Part shown: piece by piece, positions 56,977-64,000 of the stretch
Layout: each line of letters begins with the position of its first letter
Position numbering within the stretch: the stretch's first letter is position 1
From: Gemmatimonadota bacterium
GTDB taxonomy: Bacteria; Gemmatimonadota; Gemmatimonadetes; Gemmatimonadales; GWC2-71-9
Length of the DNA: 64,000 nt
Assembly: GCA_029863245.1 (NCBI GenBank)
Contig: JAOTVV010000001.1
Location: 186,001-250,000, forward strand
Reading direction: 5' to 3'
Notes under the pieces: generated by a model
The model's database searches: none
Told to the model about the DNA's origin: nothing
What the model saw: the letters and a program-made list of their open reading frames with translations, nothing else
Program-made: the position numbers and the translations under genes

Positions 56977-58653
56977 ATGCACCCTTTAGCCCTTATTATC
57001 GCTCCCAAGTGGCGCACCGCGCTGGCCCGCTTCCGCCAGGGCCAGACGCGCGGGAAGGCGCTCATCATCGGCAGCGTCGGGCTCGTCTTCTGGCTCGCGG
57101 TGTTCGGAGTGCTGTACCGGGTGCTCGGCTACTTCCGCGGGGTGGAGGAGATCGGCCCGCTGCTCGCCAGCAAGCTCTTGAGCCTGGTGCTGCTGTCGTT
57201 CTTGTCGATTCTGCTTCTCTCGAACGTCATCACCGCCCTCTCCTCCTTCTTCTTGGCGAAGGACCTCGACCTGATGGTGTCGTCACCGGTGGACTGGTTG
57301 CACGTGTACCTGGCGAAGCTCGGCGAGACACTGGTGCACAGCTCGTGGATGGTGGCGCTCATGGCAGTGCCGATCTTCGCGGCATATGGGGTGCGCTACG
57401 ACGGGGGGTGGTTCTTCGGCTTCGTCGCCATCGCCGTCGTCCTGCCGATCCTGATCATGCCTGCGGTGGTCGGCAGTGCGGTCACGCTGATCCTCGTCAA
57501 CGCCTTCCCCGCGCGTCGCACGCGCGACCTCCTCTCGGTGATCGCCATCGTGGCGGCTGGGGGCGTGGTGATGCTGTTCCGGCTCATCCGCCCGGAGCGG
57601 CTGGCCCGGCCTGAAGGATTCCAGAACCTGCTCGATTTCATCACGGTGCTGCGCACACCCACGTCACCGTTTCTGCCGAGCGAGTGGACCACGGACGCGG
57701 TGATGGGATACCTGGTGGGACCGTTCGACTGGTTCCCGGTGATCGTGCTCTGGAGCTCTGCCCTGGCCACGGGGGTGTTGGGCGCCATGCTCCACTACGC
57801 CTTGTATCCTACCGGCTTCACGAAAGCGCAGGAGGGAGCAGAGCGGTTCGTGAAGGGGTGGATCTGGCAAGCACTCCTCGGCCCAGTGTTCTCGCCGCTG
57901 TCCGTGTCGAAGCGAGAGTTCGTGATCAAGGATCTGAAGCTGTTCTTTCGCGACACCACCCAGTGGAGCCAACTCATTCTCCTCGGCGTGCTCGTCGTGA
58001 TCTACCTGTTCAACATCCGTGCGCTGCCGTTGTTCACGGGCGAGCAGGTGCCCTTCTATCTCGTCACAGTCGTCTCGTTCCTGAATCTCGGCCTCGCAGG
58101 TTTCGTGCTGGCCGCCATCGCCGCCCGGTTCGTCTTCCCAGCCATCTCGCTCGAAGGACGGCAGATGTGGTTGCTGCGATCGAGTCCGCTCGACCTCAGA
58201 GCGTTGCTCTGGTCCAAGTATTGGGTCGGGACGGTGCCACTCCTGGTGCTGGCGCTCCTCATCACGGTCTTCACCAACGTGATCCTCAAGGCGAGCCCAT
58301 TCATGATGGCCGTGAGCGTCGGGACGATCGTGCTGCTGACAGTCGCCATCAGTGCGATGGCACTCGGGTTCGGGGCGCTCTATCCCCAGTTCGAAACCGA
58401 GAACGCGGCCCAGATCCCCACGTCGTTCGGCGGGTTGGTGTTCATGATGACGACCATCGCCCTGCTCGCGCTGGTGATCGTGATCGAGGCGGTGCCGGTC
58501 TCCACCTATCTGCGTGCGAGCTTCAACGGGCAGCCGGTACCGGTGGACATCTGGATGATCGCTGCGTTCGTGGCGGTAGCCGTCATCTGCCTCTCGGCCA
58601 CGGGGCTGAGCCTGAAGGTGGGGCTCACCAAGATGGAGGGGTTCGAATTCTAA
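56977..58653 (+). CDS. Large ABC exporter permease
   Basis: A 558-residue membrane protein with about 12-14 hydrophobic spans (for example VLLSFLSILLLSNVITALSS and LVIYLF-type segments after the cytoplasmic loop SVSKREFVIKDLKLFFRDTT). That loop and LEGRQMWLLRSSPLDL are characteristic of the putative ABC exporter permeases paired with ABC-2 ATPases. The substrate is unknown. Ends convergently 16 bp from the multihaem gene. Confidence 0.85.
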   Translation: MHPLALIIAPKWRTALARFRQGQTRGKALIIGSVGLVFWLAVFGVLYRVLGYFRGVEEIGPLLASKLLSLVLLSFLSILLLSNVITALSSFFLAKDLDLMVSSPVDWLHVYLAKLGETLVHSSWMVALMAVPIFAAYGVRYDGGWFFGFVAIAVVLPILIMPAVVGSAVTLILVNAFPARRTRDLLSVIAIVAAGGVVMLFRLIRPERLARPEGFQNLLDFITVLRTPTSPFLPSEWTTDAVMGYLVGPFDWFPVIVLWSSALATGVLGAMLHYALYPTGFTKAQEGAERFVKGWIWQALLGPVFSPLSVSKREFVIKDLKLFFRDTTQWSQLILLGVLVVIYLFNIRALPLFTGEQVPFYLVTVVSFLNLGLAGFVLAAIAARFVFPAISLEGRQMWLLRSSPLDLRALLWSKYWVGTVPLLVLALLITVFTNVILKASPFMMAVSVGTIVLLTVAISAMALGFGALYPQFETENAAQIPTSFGGLVFMMTTIALLALVIVIEAVPVSTYLRASFNGQPVPVDIWMIAAFVAVAVICLSATGLSLKVGLTKMEGFEF

Positions 58654-58669
58654 CGCTCTCCCGCACCGA

Positions 58670-60853
58670 CTACGGGTACTTCAGCGAATCGTTGTCCCCC
58701 GCCGACGGCGGCGTGTACTGGAAGTCTCCATTGTTCGCATCGTGCTGCTTGCCATGGCACGTGAGGCCGCAGGCCCGTTGCCGAGTCGTGACGTTGATCC
58801 GGAACAGCGGCTTGGTGAACCCGTTCGGGGTGACGTTCGGCGCGAAGTCGATCATTCGGGTCTTGTAACCCACTGGCGGGCTCTGATAGTCGGTGGTCGT
58901 TCCGTCGACGATCCGGTAGATCGTGTTGCTGGCCGACTGGTTGCCATGGATGTTGTAGTGGCACGTGCGACAGGACACGCCGTCGGCCCAGCCGTCCCAA
59001 TGCCTGCCGTGGAGGTTATCACCCTTGTAGTAGTTTGTGTTGTCCGAGTTGCGGCTGATCACGTCGTTCTGGTTGTGACACAGGAGGCACAGGGCGACGT
59101 CGCTCGCCGGCCGCGGATTGTCACTCGACGTGCCGAGGCCGAGGAACAGGTTCGCCCGCTGGATCGGGAAGATGGTGGAACCGTGGGGCCCCTTGGGACC
59201 GGCCGTGGAATTGGCAGCCCGCCCCTGCGCGTTGGCCGTCTGTTGGTTGTTGTGACAGTCACTGCAGCTGATGGTCGACGCCGTGGTGAGCCCACCCACG
59301 AGCTGATTCTGCAGCGCCGTCGAGGTGTTGCGCCCCGCTTGCTGCACCGGGTGGTAGGCACTGGCGCTTGCTGCGAAGTCCAGCCGCTTGTTCGAGGCGT
59401 CGGCGCGTCCGTCCCCGTCCAGGTCCCTGCCCGAAAGGAACGTGTCGCCGTGACACTTGAGACATACCTCGTAGGCTCCCGGATCGCGCGGGTTCGCAGT
59501 CCCCGGCCCCACCGGGTTGCCGGCGAGATCGATCCCGGTCACCCCCTTCACCCGATTCGTGCTCGTGGCCTGATGGGGGTTGTGGCAGTCCACACACTCC
59601 ACCGCACGACCGGTGCCTGTCGTCGCTTGCTCTGAGTCGTTGACCGGATGGTGATACGTCCGCGTGGAGGTGTTGGTCCCCTTGGCAAACTCCCCCTGGA
59701 CGTTGGTGCTCGCCGGGCCGTTCGCGTCGTGGCACACGTAGCAGAACGCCTCTTCCTCCTCCGCGTTGGCCGGAGGCGTGGGGGCGGTCCCAGCCGGCGC
59801 CAGGAGGCTCTGCTTGGCCGATCCGTGCCCGGTGGCGTGGCAGCCGAACAGCCCATCGCCGTAGCACCCCACGATGGGGGCCGACTGTTCGTGGGACGAG
59901 GCCACCCAGAATACGTTGTCGATCACGGGCGGCGTCTGACCGTCGCTGAACGGCGTCGAGCCCCCGGCGGCATCCGCGTCATGACACGAGAGACAGAAGT
60001 CCGTGAGCTTTGCTGCTTCGTTCGAGTTGGTCGCCGGGTCCCCGGTGAGCGCGTACACGATGCCGGCATTATCGGCATTCTTGAGCCGCACAGAGCCCTG
60101 CTGGTGCTGAGCCAAATCGTGGCACGTGGTGCAGTCGGCATCGGGAACCGAGTCCGCAGGGGTAACCTGCACATGGTGGCTCGAGCGCCCAAACTCGGAC
60201 ACGATCGCCCGACGGCCGCCGATCGGCACCCCGTCTCCGTTGTCCTGTGCGGTGCTGTGGCAGACGGTACAGCCCCCGGAGGGCTGAAAACCGCTCGTGT
60301 GCGTGTGGCACACCGTGCACGTCGCCCCGGCATTGTGAATCCGCGCCGTGTCCGGCGTGACGGCGTGGTCCACATGGTACTTGGTCTGCGTGTGGCAGAC
60401 CTCACACACGCCGTCGTACGCGGTGTTGCCGTCCGCAAACGAGTTCGCCCCGGCGCGCGCCGTGAACACCACCGTCTTGAGCCCGGTGTAGCGCGAATTC
60501 AGTTGCCGCGGGATGAGCGCCAAGTTGCCGCCCGCTTCGCCCTCGTGGTCGTGGCAATCGATGCACGAGGTCGTGTCCGCGGCGGCATGGTCCGTTCCGG
60601 CATGCACCGCCACGCCCTTGGGCACCGTCTCCCCGTTGTAGGTCGGCGGCGCCCCGTCGTCGTGGCAGGACAGGCACAGATCCACATCACGGTTGTGATC
60701 GGTGAGCGGAATGAACCCGCCCCCGCCGTGGACGTTGTGGCAGTAGTCGCAGTCGTTGTGGACGGTGTTCTGCGCATGAGCCGGCTGGGCTGGTATCGCC
60801 AGCGCCACCCCGACCACCAAGCACGATCCGATCCATGCGAGCACCCGCCTCAT
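58670..60853 (-). CDS. Secreted multihaem cytochrome c (14 CXXCH plus two atypical sites)
   Basis: A 727-residue protein with a signal peptide (WIGSCLVVGVALAIPAQPAHA). It has 14 canonical CXXCH sites from CDYCH near residue 36 to CRTCH near 640, plus CYGDGLFGCH (CX7CH) and CGLTCH (CX3CH). Many extra His residues could serve as distal ligands. It probably carries electrons in the periplasm or outside the cell. The ATG overlaps the NHL lipoprotein gene (ATGA). No close named family was recognised. Confidence 0.9.
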   Translation of the reverse strand: MRRVLAWIGSCLVVGVALAIPAQPAHAQNTVHNDCDYCHNVHGGGGFIPLTDHNRDVDLCLSCHDDGAPPTYNGETVPKGVAVHAGTDHAAADTTSCIDCHDHEGEAGGNLALIPRQLNSRYTGLKTVVFTARAGANSFADGNTAYDGVCEVCHTQTKYHVDHAVTPDTARIHNAGATCTVCHTHTSGFQPSGGCTVCHSTAQDNGDGVPIGGRRAIVSEFGRSSHHVQVTPADSVPDADCTTCHDLAQHQQGSVRLKNADNAGIVYALTGDPATNSNEAAKLTDFCLSCHDADAAGGSTPFSDGQTPPVIDNVFWVASSHEQSAPIVGCYGDGLFGCHATGHGSAKQSLLAPAGTAPTPPANAEEEEAFCYVCHDANGPASTNVQGEFAKGTNTSTRTYHHPVNDSEQATTGTGRAVECVDCHNPHQATSTNRVKGVTGIDLAGNPVGPGTANPRDPGAYEVCLKCHGDTFLSGRDLDGDGRADASNKRLDFAASASAYHPVQQAGRNTSTALQNQLVGGLTTASTISCSDCHNNQQTANAQGRAANSTAGPKGPHGSTIFPIQRANLFLGLGTSSDNPRPASDVALCLLCHNQNDVISRNSDNTNYYKGDNLHGRHWDGWADGVSCRTCHYNIHGNQSASNTIYRIVDGTTTDYQSPPVGYKTRMIDFAPNVTPNGFTKPLFRINVTTRQRACGLTCHGKQHDANNGDFQYTPPSAGDNDSLKYP

Positions 60854-61827
60854 GGGGTGCCTCCCGCCCGGAACCGGACTACGCGGGCGGTGCTCGTGCT
60901 CGTCACGAACAGGTGCCCGGCCCCATCCACCTCCACGTCGGTGGGGACACGCAGATCGCTGACGGCGGGATCGCCCGTGCCAAGCGCCCCGACTCGCTCC
61001 CCGCTGTCCCGGTCGAACATCAGGACCTGAGCCAGCACCGCGTCCGTCACGTACACCCGCGCGCCGTCCACCGCGAGCCCCCGGGGCCGGGAAAACCCAC
61101 CGCTGCACCCGAGGGAACCACAGGTGCCCGCACCGGAGATCTCGCCGATGAAACCGTCCCACGTCTCGGAGCCGTAGGAGAAGATCTTGATCGACGCGGC
61201 CACGCCGCTCGCCCCGTAGTCGCTCACCAGGACCTCGCGCCGTACTGGATCGACTGCCACACCGGCCGGCGAGTGCAGTTGCCCGGCGGCAATGGTCCCC
61301 TTGAGCGACCGGGCAGCCACATCGAACACCTTGATGTCCCGCGCCCGACCGTCGAGCACGAAGACCAGTCCCTCACTACCGTCGATCGCGAGATCGCTGG
61401 GGTGGGCCACCGTCCCGATGCCACCCAAGGAGCCGATGGCCCGGCCGGACGCGTCGAAGACCTCCACCGTCTGCCGCTCCTCGACGCCGACGAAGATCTG
61501 GTCGCCGAGCATCCCAACCGCCAGCGGGGTGCCGTCGAGCCGGAGGGCCTGATCTGGGAGGAGGGTGGCCGTGTCGACCCGGAACACCATATGGCGCTTC
61601 GAGTCGGTCACGAGGAGCCACCCGGTGCCCGTCACCTCAACCCTGAGCGGCGACACCAGTGTCGTGCCGGTCGGCGGCAGCTGTGGATCGACCGGCACCG
61701 TGTTGGGTGGCGGATCCTTTTTCTCCGGCTTGTCGATGTCGACCACGTCCCCCCCACCCGGCACGTCACCCAGGCAGCCGGCCAGCAGGCCGAGCACCAG
61801 CAACAGAGTGAGGGGTTTTCCCGTCAT
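60850..61827 (-). CDS. NHL-type beta-propeller lipoprotein
   Basis: A 325-residue protein. MTGKPLTLLLVLGLLAGCLG ends in a lipobox (LAGC), so it is a lipoprotein. The mature part has six or so blade-like repeats (for example HPSDLAIDGSEGLVFVLDG, SPAGVAVDPVRREVLVSDYG, SRPRGLAVDGARVYVTDAVL). Two Cys (GTCGSLGCSGG) may form a disulfide. It is translationally coupled to the large cytochrome, suggesting a structural or docking role in that complex. Confidence 0.85.
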   Translation of the reverse strand: MTGKPLTLLLVLGLLAGCLGDVPGGGDVVDIDKPEKKDPPPNTVPVDPQLPPTGTTLVSPLRVEVTGTGWLLVTDSKRHMVFRVDTATLLPDQALRLDGTPLAVGMLGDQIFVGVEERQTVEVFDASGRAIGSLGGIGTVAHPSDLAIDGSEGLVFVLDGRARDIKVFDVAARSLKGTIAAGQLHSPAGVAVDPVRREVLVSDYGASGVAASIKIFSYGSETWDGFIGEISGAGTCGSLGCSGGFSRPRGLAVDGARVYVTDAVLAQVLMFDRDSGERVGALGTGDPAVSDLRVPTDVEVDGAGHLFVTSTSTARVVRFRAGGTP

Positions 61828-61932
61828 CGTACGCTTCCCGCGTGTGGCCACATTCGATACCGACTCCATTGATACCCGCGCCCACCGCACGCCGGTATGA
61901 GGCCAGTCACGCGCCACACGATCCTCAGCACG

Positions 61933-62709
61933 CTAGCGATGGATCTCATGGCACGACTCACACTGTCCTGACGAGGCCACATGACCGAGCCCGGCGTGCG
62001 CTTCCGGCAGCCGCAGCGCCGGCACCATGCTGATCGCTGGCGATCCCATCGCAGGATCGTGGCACGAGCGGCACAGCAGCTCGGTGGAGGCTTCTTTCAG
62101 CAGCGGCCCCCGCGTGCCCCGGTGGAGTCGATGGCAGTCCGAGCACGCGACGGACTCGTGGCCGAGCAGATAGGCCCCCGCATCGTGACATTGGCCGCAC
62201 AATGCAGATTGCTCGTGCTGCCGCGGCAGGCTTCCGGCGCGATCGTGCGGGTCGTGGCATCGAGTGCACTCGATCCGATCGTCACCGAGAGTCCCTAAGC
62301 CCACGGTTGGGCGAGCTGCACCCCCCCCACGAGGAAGCCCCGAGCGGAACGTTAGATCGATCCTGCCCACTGGGTGGTGGCCGGAGAGGTCAAAGCCGAG
62401 ATAGCTGCCACTGGAAGCGCCGACGAGCTGGCGCTGAGTTACCTCGGGCTGGCGCTCGCGCATCGCCGCACTCACGTGGCACCGGAGACACGATCGCGAC
62501 ACCGCCCCCACACCACCAACCACCCCTGATCCGAGCCACACGTTCACGTCAGCGGTCTTCAGGTTGTACTCCCCCGGACTCCCCCGACTGTGGGGTCCAT
62601 GGCAGAGATCGCATCCCCGCTCGCCGAGCGTTCCCTCGGCGTGCTGCCCACGGGCCGTGGCCGCAGCGCTGAGCATGACGAGCGCGAGTGCAACGGCGCG
62701 GCCCTGCAT
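61933..62709 (-). CDS. Secreted seven-haem cytochrome c
   Basis: A 258-residue protein with signal peptide (AVALALVMLSAAATARG) and seven CXXCH sites: CDLCH, CLRCH, CTRCH, CGQCH, CSDCH, CRSCH and CESCH. The spacing suits a DmsE/NrfB-like or doubled-CXXCH periplasmic decahaem-type relative. It starts 1 bp after the stop of the beta-barrel gene, as expected for a barrel-plugging cytochrome partner. Confidence 0.88.
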   Translation of the reverse strand: MQGRAVALALVMLSAAATARGQHAEGTLGERGCDLCHGPHSRGSPGEYNLKTADVNVWLGSGVVGGVGAVSRSCLRCHVSAAMRERQPEVTQRQLVGASSGSYLGFDLSGHHPVGRIDLTFRSGLPRGGGAARPTVGLGTLGDDRIECTRCHDPHDRAGSLPRQHEQSALCGQCHDAGAYLLGHESVACSDCHRLHRGTRGPLLKEASTELLCRSCHDPAMGSPAISMVPALRLPEAHAGLGHVASSGQCESCHEIHR

Positions 62710-62710
62710 G

Positions 62711-64000
62711 TCAGAAGTCCCTCGTGAATCGGACCACGAGACGATCGGTGGTGCGGTCGCGACCGTCATCCCACCACCCACGATCGTACGCGACTCGAAG
62801 CGTGAGCAGACGCAACCGCACATCGGCGTCGAGTCCGATACCATTGAACGACTCGCTGCGCACGTCCCCCTCCTCCCACCACCAGAGCGCGGCACGGGCC
62901 CCGAGCCGGAGCGCCCCGATCGGGGTCCAGACCAGCGAGACGTGACCCTGCACGTTGTCGTAGGGGAGGAGCGCCCCTCGCTTCTGGTACCCGCTCGCCG
63001 ACACCGTGGCCCGGAAGGCGCGATGGACGTCCGCCGCGAGGCTGGCGTTCACGAGGTACGTCGATGCCTCGAGACCATCGTACCGCTGGCGCTGGTACTC
63101 GCCCCGCACGTCGGCCTGAACCACACCCAGCGAGGCCGTATACCCCACCCCCGCCGTGATGAAGTTCTGCGCCAGGCCCAGGAAGAACGGACCCTTTTCG
63201 TCGAGGTCGCGGATATCGTGGCGGAAATACACCCGGAATCCCCGCACTTCGACGCCTGCCCCATATGACACCACGGCACCCTCGGAGCGTGCATCCGGCG
63301 AAATGCGAAACAGGTAATCCACTAGCACCGTGTCACCTGCCGCGATGCGGCCCTGCGGGAGCACGAGCACCTCCAGCAGAGGCCCGCCCTCTACGAGCCG
63401 ATAATCGAGATCCGGCTGGTACACGATCGTCTCGGCTGCATCGGTGACGGTGACCGTCGACGGATCCGCGAACCGTTCCGCCAGCGTGAACCGGCCGGAC
63501 GCGTCGATCACGTGGAGCTCGTTGATGACCGGCACCGAACCGTCGGTGGCGGTCTGCCGCACCGACTCGTAGCCGACCGACCCGTGCAGCCGCAGCACGG
63601 CCGTGGCCGGGAGCCGCGCCGTCAGCGCCACCATCGGCATCACCCGATACTCGTCCCGCGTCCCGTTCGTGTATCGATTCCAGCGGGCCGAGCCGTCGGC
63701 CGTCGCCCGAAGCCACTGCGACGGCGTGTAGGTGAACACCGCCTGCGCGTTGCGGCCACGCTGCTGGGTAGCGCTGTTCTCGTCCCAGGACTGCCCATAG
63801 CGCAAGTCGGTCGCGAAGCTCCACGAATGCTGCAGGTGGAGCTGCTCCGCCCATGCAAGCCGCTGGTGCGGCATGAACCCGGTGCGGTCGAGGTACACCA
63901 GGTAGGAGGACAGGGTGCTGCGCTTTCCCCACCGCGCCCGGTGCTGGAGGGTACTCTGGAACGATTCGAAGTCGCGCCCGTCGGTCCGGTCGGTGAAATC
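62711..64000 (-). CDS. Outer-membrane beta-barrel protein, truncated by window edge
   Basis: A 429-residue C-terminal fragment; the frame is open to the window edge and the N-terminus lies outside. It is a series of alternating amphipathic strands with aromatic ends (HSWSFATDLRYGQSW, LRLGARAALWWWEEGD, LTLRVAYDRGWWDDGRD), and the last residues are RLVVRFTRDF, the C-terminal Phe signal for BAM insertion. The neighbouring cytochromes suggest an MtrB/PioB-like porin sheath. Confidence 0.75.
   Translation of the reverse strand, partial: DFTDRTDGRDFESFQSTLQHRARWGKRSTLSSYLVYLDRTGFMPHQRLAWAEQLHLQHSWSFATDLRYGQSWDENSATQQRGRNAQAVFTYTPSQWLRATADGSARWNRYTNGTRDEYRVMPMVALTARLPATAVLRLHGSVGYESVRQTATDGSVPVINELHVIDASGRFTLAERFADPSTVTVTDAAETIVYQPDLDYRLVEGGPLLEVLVLPQGRIAAGDTVLVDYLFRISPDARSEGAVVSYGAGVEVRGFRVYFRHDIRDLDEKGPFFLGLAQNFITAGVGYTASLGVVQADVRGEYQRQRYDGLEASTYLVNASLAADVHRAFRATVSASGYQKRGALLPYDNVQGHVSLVWTPIGALRLGARAALWWWEEGDVRSESFNGIGLDADVRLRLLTLRVAYDRGWWDDGRDRTTDRLVVRFTRDF

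Overview
This 64-kb window is a GC-rich bacterial chromosome segment. Most of it is one very long minus-strand block of translation and transcription genes. The gene content, the small LEER-VDF membrane proteins next to pspA, and the multihaem genes suggest Gemmatimonadota or a related soil or sediment lineage. That placement is inference from gene content and style; there is no rRNA in the window. No gene-free stretch exceeds about 230 bp.

Positions 1-10.3 kb (minus strand) hold a truncated unknown gene, glyS, a glycerate kinase, purA (preceded by a clear intrinsic terminator), a membrane M28 peptidase, a DapA-family aldolase, a PilT paralogue with altered ATPase motifs, a D-2-hydroxyacid dehydrogenase, an MgtC-like protein and trpS. 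An inositol-monophosphatase family gene (plus strand) separates them from the ribosomal block.

Positions 11.1-41.8 kb (minus strand) read, in transcription order: a sigma-70-type promoter, four tRNAs (Thr-UGU, Tyr-GUA, Gly-UCC, Thr-GGU), tuf, rpmG, secE, nusG, rplK, rplA, rplJ, rplL, rpoB, rpoC, a second promoter, rpsL, rpsG, fusA, tuf (second copy), rpsJ, rplC, rplD, rplW, rplB, rpsS, rplV, rpsC, rplP, rpmC, rpsQ, rplN, rplX, rplE, rpsN, rpsH, rplF, rplR, rpsE, rpmD, rplO, secY, adk, map. The tufB/rif, str, S10 and spc operons are thus fused end to end. The usual alpha-operon continuation (infA, rpmJ, rpsM, rpsK, rpsD, rpoA, rplQ) is absent here. The two tuf genes differ at one base that I could find, and their codon use is unlike that of all their neighbours.

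Positions 41.8-52.7 kb (minus strand) hold cysS with its own promoter and leader hairpin, a three-gene ABC/membrane cassette, a small secreted cysteine protein, an AI-2E family permease overlapping pspA, an array of four intact and one decayed small single-span coiled-coil membrane proteins (PspB-like), and uvrA. The array plus pspA looks like a lineage-specific envelope-stress (Psp-like) locus.

Positions 52.8-58.7 kb (plus strand) hold cutA, a TPR protein, a macro-like protein, a membrane transglutaminase-like protein and an ABC ATPase, joined by successive 4-bp start/stop overlaps, followed by a large ABC permease.

Positions 58.7-64 kb (minus strand) hold an outer-membrane beta-barrel protein cut by the window edge, a 7-haem secreted cytochrome, an NHL-type beta-propeller lipoprotein and a secreted cytochrome with 14 CXXCH sites plus two atypical ones. 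Together they look like a porin-cytochrome conduit for moving electrons across the outer membrane. This is the most striking candidate for an undescribed system in the window.
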